From positions 806,001-870,000 of the forward strand of contig CAVRGW010000006.1 in the NCBI GenBank assembly GCA_963720885.1: a DNA stretch of 64,000 bases. Reading direction: 5' to 3'. The notes below the pieces were generated by a model. The model was given only the letters and a program-made list of their open reading frames with translations. It had not been told where the DNA came from and did not search any database. This document shows positions 52,795 to 59,529 of this stretch, one piece after another (positions within the stretch are counted from its first letter, which is position 1; each line of letters begins with the position of its first letter). Origin of the DNA: DATLLN01 sp963720885 (GTDB taxonomy: Bacteria; Actinomycetota; Thermoleophilia; Gaiellales; JAICJC01). Both the position numbers and the translations under genes were made by a program.

Positions 52795-53198
52795 GCCACG
52801 TCCTGTTCGTCTGCATCCAGAACGCCGGCCGCAGCCAGATTGCTCAGGCGCTATTCGAGCGATCCGCAGGGGGCCTCCACGACGCGCGCTCGGCTGGGAG
52901 CCGCCCGGCGACGCATGTTCATCCCGAGGTCGTGGCCGTCCTCGCCGAGGATGGGATCGACGTCTCGGGCAACGTCCCTCACCGGCTCGACGGCGACGAC
53001 ATGACCTGGGCCGACGTCGTCGTCACGATGGGCTGCGGCGACGAATGTCCGTTCATCCCCGGCAAGCGCTACATCGACTGGGATCTCGAGGATCCCGCCG
53101 GTCAGCCCATCGAGCGCGTGCGTGTGGTGCGCGATGAGATCGGGCGTCGCGTTGATGCACTGCTCCACGAGCTCGCCGTATCGGAGGTGACCCAATGA
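52791..53198 (+). CDS. arsC: arsenate reductase (low-molecular-weight phosphatase type)
   Basis: ArsC of the tyrosine-phosphatase fold. The 135-residue product has the P-loop CIQNAGRSQ with Cys8 and Arg14, and MGCGDECPFIPGKRYIDW with Cys82 and Cys86, then DPAGQPIERVRVVRDEI. This pattern is that of actinobacterial arsenate-mycothiol transferases. It overlaps the aquaporin and the second arsC by four bases each, so all are one operon. Confidence 0.88.
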   Translation: MSHVLFVCIQNAGRSQIAQALFERSAGGLHDARSAGSRPATHVHPEVVAVLAEDGIDVSGNVPHRLDGDDMTWADVVVTMGCGDECPFIPGKRYIDWDLEDPAGQPIERVRVVRDEIGRRVDALLHELAVSEVTQ

Positions 53199-53812
53199 AG
53201 CATCTGCTGTTCGTCTGCACCCACAACGCCGGCCGCTCGCAGATGGCCAAGGCGTTCTGGGACAGGCATGGCCCGGACGACATCCGCGCGGAGAGTGCGG
53301 GCCAGAGTCCGGTGAACCGGCCGTGGCCCGAGGTGGTGGAAGTGATGCGGGAGGTTGGGGTCGACATCAGCGACGTGCGGCCGCAGAAGCTGACTCGCGA
53401 GCTGCAGCTCGAGGCCGACTGGGCGGTCACGCTCGGCTGCGAGGGCGTGTGCCCGTACGTGCCCACTCGCGTCGAGGATTGGCCGCTGGACGATCCCCAC
53501 GGCAGGCCCCTGGGTGAGGTGAGGCGGATTCGCGATGACGTGGAGCGCCATGTGCTCGATCTGGTCGAGCACCGGCTCGACGAGATCCGTGAGGATGCCA
53601 CCGCGCAGCGGCTCCGGCTGGCTCAGCTCTTGCGGCTCCTTGGAGACGAGTTCTCGGAGACCCATCCGGCCGAGGAGATCCGGGCCTGCGCCGATCGCGA
53701 GCTCGGGCAGTACGCCGACGTCCTCGTACGCTCGTTCGTTATGACGCTCGCCCACCGCAACACTCGGGCCTGCCTGCGCGAAGGGCGCTGCGGCACGCGC
53801 TCCGCGGCCTGA
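53195..53812 (+). CDS. second ArsC-like protein with C-terminal helical domain
   Basis: The 205-residue product repeats the ArsC fold (residues 1-135: CTHNAGRSQ with Cys8/Arg14, LGCEGVCPYVP) and then adds about 65 residues (140-205). The added part, with RLRLAQLLRLLGDEF, AEEIRACADRELGQY and LVRSFVMTLAHRNTRACLREG, looks like a three-helix bundle. Related helical domains occur at the N-terminus of some actinobacterial ArsC-like proteins; here it is at the C-terminus. Probably a second arsenate reductase or a regulator. Confidence 0.8.
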   Translation: MKHLLFVCTHNAGRSQMAKAFWDRHGPDDIRAESAGQSPVNRPWPEVVEVMREVGVDISDVRPQKLTRELQLEADWAVTLGCEGVCPYVPTRVEDWPLDDPHGRPLGEVRRIRDDVERHVLDLVEHRLDEIREDATAQRLRLAQLLRLLGDEFSETHPAEEIRACADRELGQYADVLVRSFVMTLAHRNTRACLREGRCGTRSAA

Positions 53813-53827
53813 CGGACGGGCGCGACG

Positions 53828-54499
53828 CTAGGACCGGTGCGAGGCGTCGGTGAACTCGCGGAACTCACCGGTCACCAGGAACACCGTCTGCTCGCCGATG
53901 TCCACCGCGTTGTCGCCGATCCGCTCGATGCAGCGCGAGATCAGCATCGCCCGCAGCCCGGCCTCCTGGGCCTCGACGCTGCTGCCGCTGGCGATCACCT
54001 TGCGCGAGAGAGCCTTGTTCTCCTCGTCGATGAACTCGTCGAGGTCGGTCAGCGTCTCTGCGCGCTCGGCGTCGCGGTTTGCAAACGAGTCCATCGCCAC
54101 CCGCAGCATCTGCTCGGCGCGCGATCCCATCTCGACGAACGCGTCGACCAGCTGCGGCCGGAAGCCCGCCGGCTCCGAGAGCTTGGTTAGCTTGGCGATG
54201 TTCACGCACTGGTCGGCGATTCGCTCCAGGTGCAGGTTGATGTGCAAGATGGCGAGCGCCAGCCGGAGGTCGCCGGCCACCGGCGCCTGCGTCGCCAGGA
54301 GATGCTCGATGCCCCGCTCGATCGCGATGAAGTGGCCGTCGACTCGGTCGTCGAATGCGATCACGTCGTCAGCGGACGCGCCGTCGTGGGACTGAAGAGC
54401 GGCGAGGGCGTCGTGCAACGCACGGGCGCACATGTCGCTCATCTCCTGGAGGGTCCGTTCCAGGTCGTCCAGGCCTGACTGGAACTCCTGCCGCATCAT
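53828..54499 (-). CDS. phoU: phosphate transport regulator PhoU
   Basis: PhoU couples the Pst transporter to the Pho two-component system and limits phosphate uptake. The 223-residue product shows the two PhoU three-helix repeats: AIERGIEHLLATQAPVAGDLR with LHLERIADQCVNIAKL, and RKVIASGSSVEAQEAGLR with RCIERIGDNAVDIGEQ, each ending in the ERIxD metal-binding motif. It overlaps pstB by four bases (ATGA) in the leftward operon. Confidence 0.95.
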   Translation of the reverse strand: MMRQEFQSGLDDLERTLQEMSDMCARALHDALAALQSHDGASADDVIAFDDRVDGHFIAIERGIEHLLATQAPVAGDLRLALAILHINLHLERIADQCVNIAKLTKLSEPAGFRPQLVDAFVEMGSRAEQMLRVAMDSFANRDAERAETLTDLDEFIDEENKALSRKVIASGSSVEAQEAGLRAMLISRCIERIGDNAVDIGEQTVFLVTGEFREFTDASHRS

Positions 54500-55341
54500 C
54501 CGAAGCGGCCCGTGACGTACCCCTCGGTCCGGGCATCGGTTGGATTGGTGAAAATCTGCGTTGTCCGGTCGTACTCGATGAGAACCCCGCTCCGCTGTCC
54601 ATCCGGGCCTGTTTCGACGCTGAAGAATGCGGTCTGATCCGCGACGCGAGCCGCCTGCTGCATGTTGTGGGTAACGATCACGATGGTGTAGTCCTTCTTA
54701 AGTTCCGAAATCAGATCTTCGACCGCGTGGGTCGAGATCGGATCGAGCGCCGAACACGGCTCGTCCAGCAGGATCACCTCGGGGTCGACGGCCAGGCAGC
54801 GAGCAATACAGAGGCGCTGCTGCTGACCGCCCGAGAGCCCGGTGGCACTCTGCTTCAGGCGATCCCGGACCTCGTCCCAGAGTGCGGCGTGTCGCAAGAC
54901 CCTCTCAACGCGCTCGTCCATATTCTTGCGGGTACCCTGGATCCGAGGTCCGAACGCAACGTTGTCGTAGATGGACTTGGGGAACGGATTGGGGCGCTGG
55001 AAAACCATGCCGATCCTTCGCCGCACATCCGTGACGTCGACCTTCGGGCCGTAGAGATCCTCGCCGTGGTAGCTGACCTTGCCGCTGATCGTGGCGATGC
55101 CGTCGTTCATCCGGTTGAGGCACCGGATCAGTGTGCTCTTGCCACAGCCGGACGGGCCAATAAAAGCTGTTACGCCGTTCCGTGGGATCTTCATCGTCAC
55201 ATTCCGGAGGGCAGTCTTCTCGCCGTAGCAGGCGGTGAGCGCCTCCAGGTCGAAGACCACTTCGCCTTCGCCTAGCGCTCCATCGTCCGTGGACTGCCCC
55301 TCGGGCAGCGGGAGTCGGTCGGTCTCGGTCATTGTCTCCAT
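54496..55341 (-). CDS. pstB: phosphate ABC transporter ATP-binding protein (first copy)
   Basis: PstB powers phosphate import. The 281-residue product has Walker A GPSGCGKST, RRIGMVFQRPNPFPKSIYDN, signature LSGGQQQRLCIAR and Walker B ILLDEPCSALDP, all PstB-specific. I start at ATG 55341, seven bases after GGAG; a longer ORF begins further upstream. It is cotranscribed with phoU and divergent from pstS. A second pstB follows pstA, so this one is not a simple duplicate of operon order. Confidence 0.93.
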   Translation of the reverse strand: METMTETDRLPLPEGQSTDDGALGEGEVVFDLEALTACYGEKTALRNVTMKIPRNGVTAFIGPSGCGKSTLIRCLNRMNDGIATISGKVSYHGEDLYGPKVDVTDVRRRIGMVFQRPNPFPKSIYDNVAFGPRIQGTRKNMDERVERVLRHAALWDEVRDRLKQSATGLSGGQQQRLCIARCLAVDPEVILLDEPCSALDPISTHAVEDLISELKKDYTIVIVTHNMQQAARVADQTAFFSVETGPDGQRSGVLIEYDRTTQIFTNPTDARTEGYVTGRFG

Positions 55342-55425
55342 CTGATTCTCCACGTTGCGATCGTGGGCGTCAGTCTTGCAGGAAGCGCGGGCCCGCGCCA
55401 CGGCCACTCCGTCGACTGTTTGGCG

Positions 55426-55447
55426 TTTTCACCAGTGTTTCACCTCG
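55426..55447 (+). promoter_or_regulatory. PHO box (two 11-base direct repeats)
   Basis: TTTTCACCAGT (55426-55436) and GTTTCACCTCG (55437-55447) are adjacent 11-base units; the core TTCACC repeats exactly 11 bases apart. The known actinobacterial PHO box is a tandem of 11-base units with GTTCACC. It lies about 80 bases before pstS and between the two divergent pst transcripts, so PhoP probably activates pstS and perhaps pstB-phoU under phosphate limitation. Confidence 0.75.
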
Positions 55448-55529
55448 CGGTACCCGAATGGTCTCCCACCAAAGCCGGCGGCCCCGCAGTATTGACACCA
55501 TCGTGATTACGACAAACGAGAGGTTCCGC

Positions 55530-56600
55530 ATGCGCAAAGTCAACAGAGCGTTGGCGACGTTCGGCGTGCTCAGCGCCGTCGCGGTCGCCGCGGCCTGTGG
55601 TTCGAGTGGTTCCACCACGACCGTCACCGCCAGTGGCGGGTCCGGGTCCGGGAGCAGCGATGTGCTCGTGGGGGCGGGAAGTACGTTCGTCGCACCGCTG
55701 GTTCAGCAATGGGAAGCCGATTATCTGAACCAGCCAGGCGGCGTCACGATCACCTACGGCGCGATCGGCAGTGGCGGTGGCATCGACCAGATCACGGCCC
55801 GCGCGGTGGACTTCGGCGCGAGCGATGCGCCGCTGACGTCCGATCAAGCCACCGCCTGCAAGAACTGCATACAGGTTCCGTGGGCGCTCGGCGCCGCGGT
55901 GATGGCATACAACGTGAAAGGAGCGCCGGATCACCTCAAGCTGACCGGCGATGTCCTCGCGAACATGTACCTCGGGAAGGTGACTTCGTGGGACGATCCG
56001 TCAATCGCAAGCTTGAATCCGGGTGTCTCATTGCCCTCGACGCACATCACGCCGATCTATCGAAGTGATGGATCGGGGACGAGCTTCGTGGTGACCGACT
56101 ACCTCTCGGCTGTCAGCTCTGACTTCAAGAGCCAGGTCGGTGCATCGACTCAGCCCGCGTTCCCGACCGGGACCGGCGCAGAGCACAGCTCCGGCGTGGT
56201 GTCGTCGATTCAGTCGACTGACGGCTCGATTGGATACGTCGACCTCGCGTACATCTCCGCGAACAAGCTGCAATCGGCATTGTTGCAGAACGCCGCAGGC
56301 TCGTACCCGGAGGCAAGCCCGGACTCGATCATCGCCGCGGCCAAGGTCGGGGTGACGCGGCCCGACGGCTCGGTCTCGCTGGTGAACCCGCCTGCGTCTG
56401 CGGCGGAGGCGTATCCCATGGCGTCGTACACTTACGCGATCGTGCCGCAGGACTCTTCGAAGGCGGACACGCTCAAGGCCTTCCTCGAGTACGCGATCGG
56501 CCCGAAGGGCCAGGCGTTCGGTCCAGACCTCGGCTATCCACCGCTGCCTTCGTCGGTTGTCGAATCCAACAAGGCGCTCATCGCAAAGATCGGCTCCTGA
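55530..56600 (+). CDS. pstS: phosphate ABC transporter substrate-binding lipoprotein
   Basis: PstS binds phosphate outside the membrane. The 356-residue product has a lipoprotein signal with lipobox VAAAC (Cys at about residue 23), a Gly/Ser linker, then VLVGAGSTFVAPLVQQW and GAIGSGGGIDQI, where phosphate is bound, and YRSDGSGTSFVVTDYL. ATG 55530 has an AGAGG Shine-Dalgarno. It is followed by a strong hairpin terminator before pstC. Confidence 0.95.
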   Translation: MRKVNRALATFGVLSAVAVAAACGSSGSTTTVTASGGSGSGSSDVLVGAGSTFVAPLVQQWEADYLNQPGGVTITYGAIGSGGGIDQITARAVDFGASDAPLTSDQATACKNCIQVPWALGAAVMAYNVKGAPDHLKLTGDVLANMYLGKVTSWDDPSIASLNPGVSLPSTHITPIYRSDGSGTSFVVTDYLSAVSSDFKSQVGASTQPAFPTGTGAEHSSGVVSSIQSTDGSIGYVDLAYISANKLQSALLQNAAGSYPEASPDSIIAAAKVGVTRPDGSVSLVNPPASAAEAYPMASYTYAIVPQDSSKADTLKAFLEYAIGPKGQAFGPDLGYPPLPSSVVESNKALIAKIGS

Positions 56601-56615
56601 TATAACCACCCGTCC

Positions 56616-56659
56616 GGAGGCGTCGGCATAGCCGACAGCTATGCCGACGCCTCCTTTCT
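56616..56659 (+). terminator. strong hairpin terminator between pstS and pstC
   Basis: A perfect 17-base stem (56616-56632 with 56638-56654) with a 5-base loop starts 15 bases after the pstS stop and is followed by TTTCT. It should end most transcripts after pstS and let some read into pstC, giving far more binding protein than membrane components. The next gene starts at 56669. Confidence 0.85.
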
Positions 56660-56668
56660 GACCGCAAG

Positions 56669-57634
56669 ATGTCCACTGAGGCACAAACACCACCCAGGCT
56701 CCGCACGACCGGCCGAACCGGACGGCGCTTCAGCGATCTGCTGCTTCAGGCAATCGCCGGCCTGGCGGTGGTCGGGCTCGCAGCGCTCATGGTGCTGCTG
56801 GTCTACGAAGTCGTCAGTGAGGCTGGCCCGGCGTTGCGTGAGTTCGGCGCAGGCTTTCTTACCGCCAACGTCTGGAACGCCGTAACGAACGAGTTCGGTG
56901 CGCGTGATCTCATCTGGGGAACGCTGATCACGTCAGTGTTGGCACTCCTGGTTGCGGTGCCCGTAGCAATCGCCATCGGCCTGTTCCTCAGCGAGCTGGC
57001 GCCTCGTGTGCTTCGGACACCGGTGGGCATGATGGTCGAGCTGCTCGCGGCCATCCCAAGCGTCGTGCTCGGGCTCTGGGGGATCATCATCCTCGGACCG
57101 TTCCTCAACGAGCATGTCGAGCCGTGGATGATCGCTCATCTGGGATTCATCCCCTTTCTTGATGGCTACCCGTCGCCCGTCGGTCTCCTCCCGGCGTGCC
57201 TGATCCTCACGATCATGATCGTCCCGATCGTGGCGTCACTATCCCGCGAGTTGTTCCTGAGCGTGCCGAGCGAGCTGAAGCAAGGCGCGATGGCGCTCGG
57301 AACCACCCGGTGGGAGATGGTCCGCCGCGTCTCCTTCCCCCAGGTCAGCGGTGGACTGGTGGCGGCGACCATGTTGGGTTTTGCGCGGGCGATGGGTGAG
57401 GCGATTGCGGTCACTCAGGTGATCGGAGGCTCGCTCGCGCGGCCGGCGAGCCTCTATGCGCCGGCTGACACGATGGCCAGCCGGCTGGCCGCTCAGTACG
57501 CCGGCACGGCGACCTCCTTGCAAAAGGCCTCTCTGGCATACCTCGCGGTGATCCTGCTCGTCATCAGCCTGGTCACCAACGTCGCTGCGCAGATCATCGT
57601 GCGGCGAATCCGCCGGAAGATGGGGCAGGCCTAG
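56669..57634 (+). CDS. pstC: phosphate ABC transporter permease PstC
   Basis: PstC is one of the two channel subunits for phosphate. The 321-residue product has about six membrane segments, the IWGTLITSVLALLVAVPVAI region and the permease loop ELKQGAMALGTTRWEMVRRVSFPQ (about residues 204-227). Its stop (TAG 57632-57634) abuts the pstA GTG. Confidence 0.95.
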   Translation: MSTEAQTPPRLRTTGRTGRRFSDLLLQAIAGLAVVGLAALMVLLVYEVVSEAGPALREFGAGFLTANVWNAVTNEFGARDLIWGTLITSVLALLVAVPVAIAIGLFLSELAPRVLRTPVGMMVELLAAIPSVVLGLWGIIILGPFLNEHVEPWMIAHLGFIPFLDGYPSPVGLLPACLILTIMIVPIVASLSRELFLSVPSELKQGAMALGTTRWEMVRRVSFPQVSGGLVAATMLGFARAMGEAIAVTQVIGGSLARPASLYAPADTMASRLAAQYAGTATSLQKASLAYLAVILLVISLVTNVAAQIIVRRIRRKMGQA

Positions 57635-58525
57635 GTGTCGGCGCAGGCCAACCCCCTGCTGTCCGGCAACGCACGTTCGAGGCGGCGGAAGCTGACGGGA
57701 CAGATCATGGAGATCATCGCCACCGGGGCCGCGCTGCTGGCTGCTGCGGTGCTCGCGATCGTGATCCTGACCATCGCGAAGCGTGGGTTTCCGGCGCTGA
57801 ACGTTTCCTTCTTCACCGAGAACGCCGCGCCCTTCGGACAGACCGGTGGCGGAATCGCCAACGCGATCGTTGGCACCGCGATCATCACAGGCATCGCAAC
57901 GGCTATCGCCCTTCCCGCCGGCGTCCTGCTGGCGATCTTCACCACGGAGTTCGCCCCCCGCAGGCTCGCCGACGCGATCGGACTCACCCTGAACGTGCTT
58001 GCCGGGGTGCCGACGATCGTGATCGGCGTATTCATCTTCGGGCTGGTCGTTGTCGGCAACGGCCAGAGTGCGTTCGCTGGGGCGTTGGGCCTGTCGATCG
58101 TGATGTTGCCGCTCGTCGCACGCGCCACCGAAGAGGTGCTGCTCGTGGTGCCGCCATCACTTCGTGAGGCCGCGATGGCTCTCGGGGCGACGCGCACCCG
58201 GATCGTGTTCACGGTGATCCTGCCGGCGGCGGTCGGGGGCATCGTCACCGCCACCATCGTCGCGGTAGCCCGTGCCGCGGGCGAGACGGCGCCACTGCTG
58301 TTCACATGCTCGATCTTCGTCAGCACCACCATCGCCACCGACCCTAGTCACGCCATGGCGTCCATCCCGATCGTGATCTTCACCTACTCGGAGCAGCCCG
58401 ATCCGCACGCGCAGGAACAGGCGTGGGCTGCGGCATTGGTGCTTGTCGGATTTGTCCTGCTCGTGAGCATCGTCGGCCGCGCGCTCTCGGCCCGCACCCG
58501 CCGGCAGATCGAGCAGTCGCGCTAG
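57635..58525 (+). CDS. pstA: phosphate ABC transporter permease PstA
   Basis: PstA is the partner channel subunit of PstC. The 296-residue product has about six membrane segments, GGGIANAIVGTAIITGIATAI, and the conserved loop SLREAAMALGATRTRIVFTVILP (about residues 176-198) with GETAPLLFT later. Start GTG 57635 directly follows pstC. The second pstB follows after 18 bases. Confidence 0.95.
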   Translation: MSAQANPLLSGNARSRRRKLTGQIMEIIATGAALLAAAVLAIVILTIAKRGFPALNVSFFTENAAPFGQTGGGIANAIVGTAIITGIATAIALPAGVLLAIFTTEFAPRRLADAIGLTLNVLAGVPTIVIGVFIFGLVVVGNGQSAFAGALGLSIVMLPLVARATEEVLLVVPPSLREAAMALGATRTRIVFTVILPAAVGGIVTATIVAVARAAGETAPLLFTCSIFVSTTIATDPSHAMASIPIVIFTYSEQPDPHAQEQAWAAALVLVGFVLLVSIVGRALSARTRRQIEQSR

Positions 58526-58543
58526 TGGCCCATCTGGGGCACA

Positions 58544-59488
58544 ATGGATCGGGAGCGTGATTGTGAGATGGACGAGAACGAACTGACCCGGCCCCCGGAC
58601 GACCCAACCGCCGAGCGCGAAACGGCCGACGACGCGCTCGACGTTGTCCTCGCCAACTCGAATGCTCGTCTAGCGGCAGCCGCCGCATCCCGTGCGACGC
58701 CGGCTGTGGAACCGGAGATGGTGTTCGAGGTCGCCGACGTGACTGTCTCCTACGGCTCGAAGCCTGCGATCCGCAATGTCACCATGCAGATTCCGAAGAA
58801 CCAGATCACGGCGTTCATCGGCCCTTCGGGGTGTGGAAAGACGACGCTGCTTCGTAGCCTCAACCGGATGAACGACCTGGTTCCCAGTGCCTCGCTTACC
58901 GGCCGCATCAACTACCACGGATACGACCTCAACGCCTCGAACGTCGACCCAGTCGAGGTGCGACGACGGATCGGCATGGTTTTCCAGCGTCCCAATCCCT
59001 TCCCGAAGTCGATCTTCGAGAACGTCGCGTTCGGCCCTCGCGTCCACGGGATGAAGGGGGATCTGCGCGGACGGGTCGAACAGGCGCTCCGGCATGCAGC
59101 GCTGTGGGATGAGGTCGGAGACCGCCTCAACGCGCATGCCATGTCCCTCTCGGGCGGTCAGCAGCAGCGCCTGTGCATCGCTCGGGCGCTTGCCGTCGAA
59201 CCGGACGTCGTGCTGATGGACGAGCCGGCTTCCGCGTTGGATCCGATCGCCACTCAGCGCATCGAGGATCTCGCCCAGCAACTCAAGGACGAGTACACGA
59301 TCGTCATCGTCACGCACAATATGCAGCAGGCCGCCCGAATCGCCGATCGGACGGCGTTCTTCTCCGTCGATGTCGGCGACGACGGATCTCGCTGGGGCAC
59401 CCTCGTCGAGTACGACGAGACGGCGACCCTGTTCAGCCGGCCTTCGGACGAGCGGACTGAGGGGTACATCACCGGTCGGTTCGGATAG
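58544..59488 (+). CDS. pstB: phosphate ABC transporter ATP-binding protein (second copy)
   Basis: Second PstB, in the usual place after pstA. It has Walker A GPSGCGKTT, RRIGMVFQRPNPFPKSIFEN, LSGGQQQRLCIARAL and LMDEPASALDP. The 314-residue form from ATG 58544 includes an acidic, Ala-rich N-terminal extension of about 60 residues before the ABC domain; ATG 58568 is an alternative start. Both PstB proteins end in EGY(V/I)TGRFG, so they are close paralogues. Confidence 0.93.
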   Translation: MDRERDCEMDENELTRPPDDPTAERETADDALDVVLANSNARLAAAAASRATPAVEPEMVFEVADVTVSYGSKPAIRNVTMQIPKNQITAFIGPSGCGKTTLLRSLNRMNDLVPSASLTGRINYHGYDLNASNVDPVEVRRRIGMVFQRPNPFPKSIFENVAFGPRVHGMKGDLRGRVEQALRHAALWDEVGDRLNAHAMSLSGGQQQRLCIARALAVEPDVVLMDEPASALDPIATQRIEDLAQQLKDEYTIVIVTHNMQQAARIADRTAFFSVDVGDDGSRWGTLVEYDETATLFSRPSDERTEGYITGRFG

Positions 59489-59492
59489 CCTG

Positions 59493-59522
59493 CTGACCGG
59501 CCTCGACCGATAGGGGTACCAT
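59493..59522 (+). promoter_or_regulatory. candidate promoter of NAD-glutamate dehydrogenase
   Basis: CTGACC (59493-59498), an 18-base spacer and TACCAT (59517-59522) each match the consensus hexamers at four of six positions. The GTG start at 59530 follows the -10 by seven bases, so the transcript is expected to be leaderless. No Shine-Dalgarno is visible. Confidence 0.5.
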
Positions 59523-59529
59523 CAGCGGT

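Noticed and set aside
55332..55530. Longer pstS reading frame starting at 55332
   Set aside because: The extra N-terminus is Arg/Pro-rich and would bury the lipoprotein signal that starts cleanly at ATG 55530 behind an AGAGG Shine-Dalgarno.
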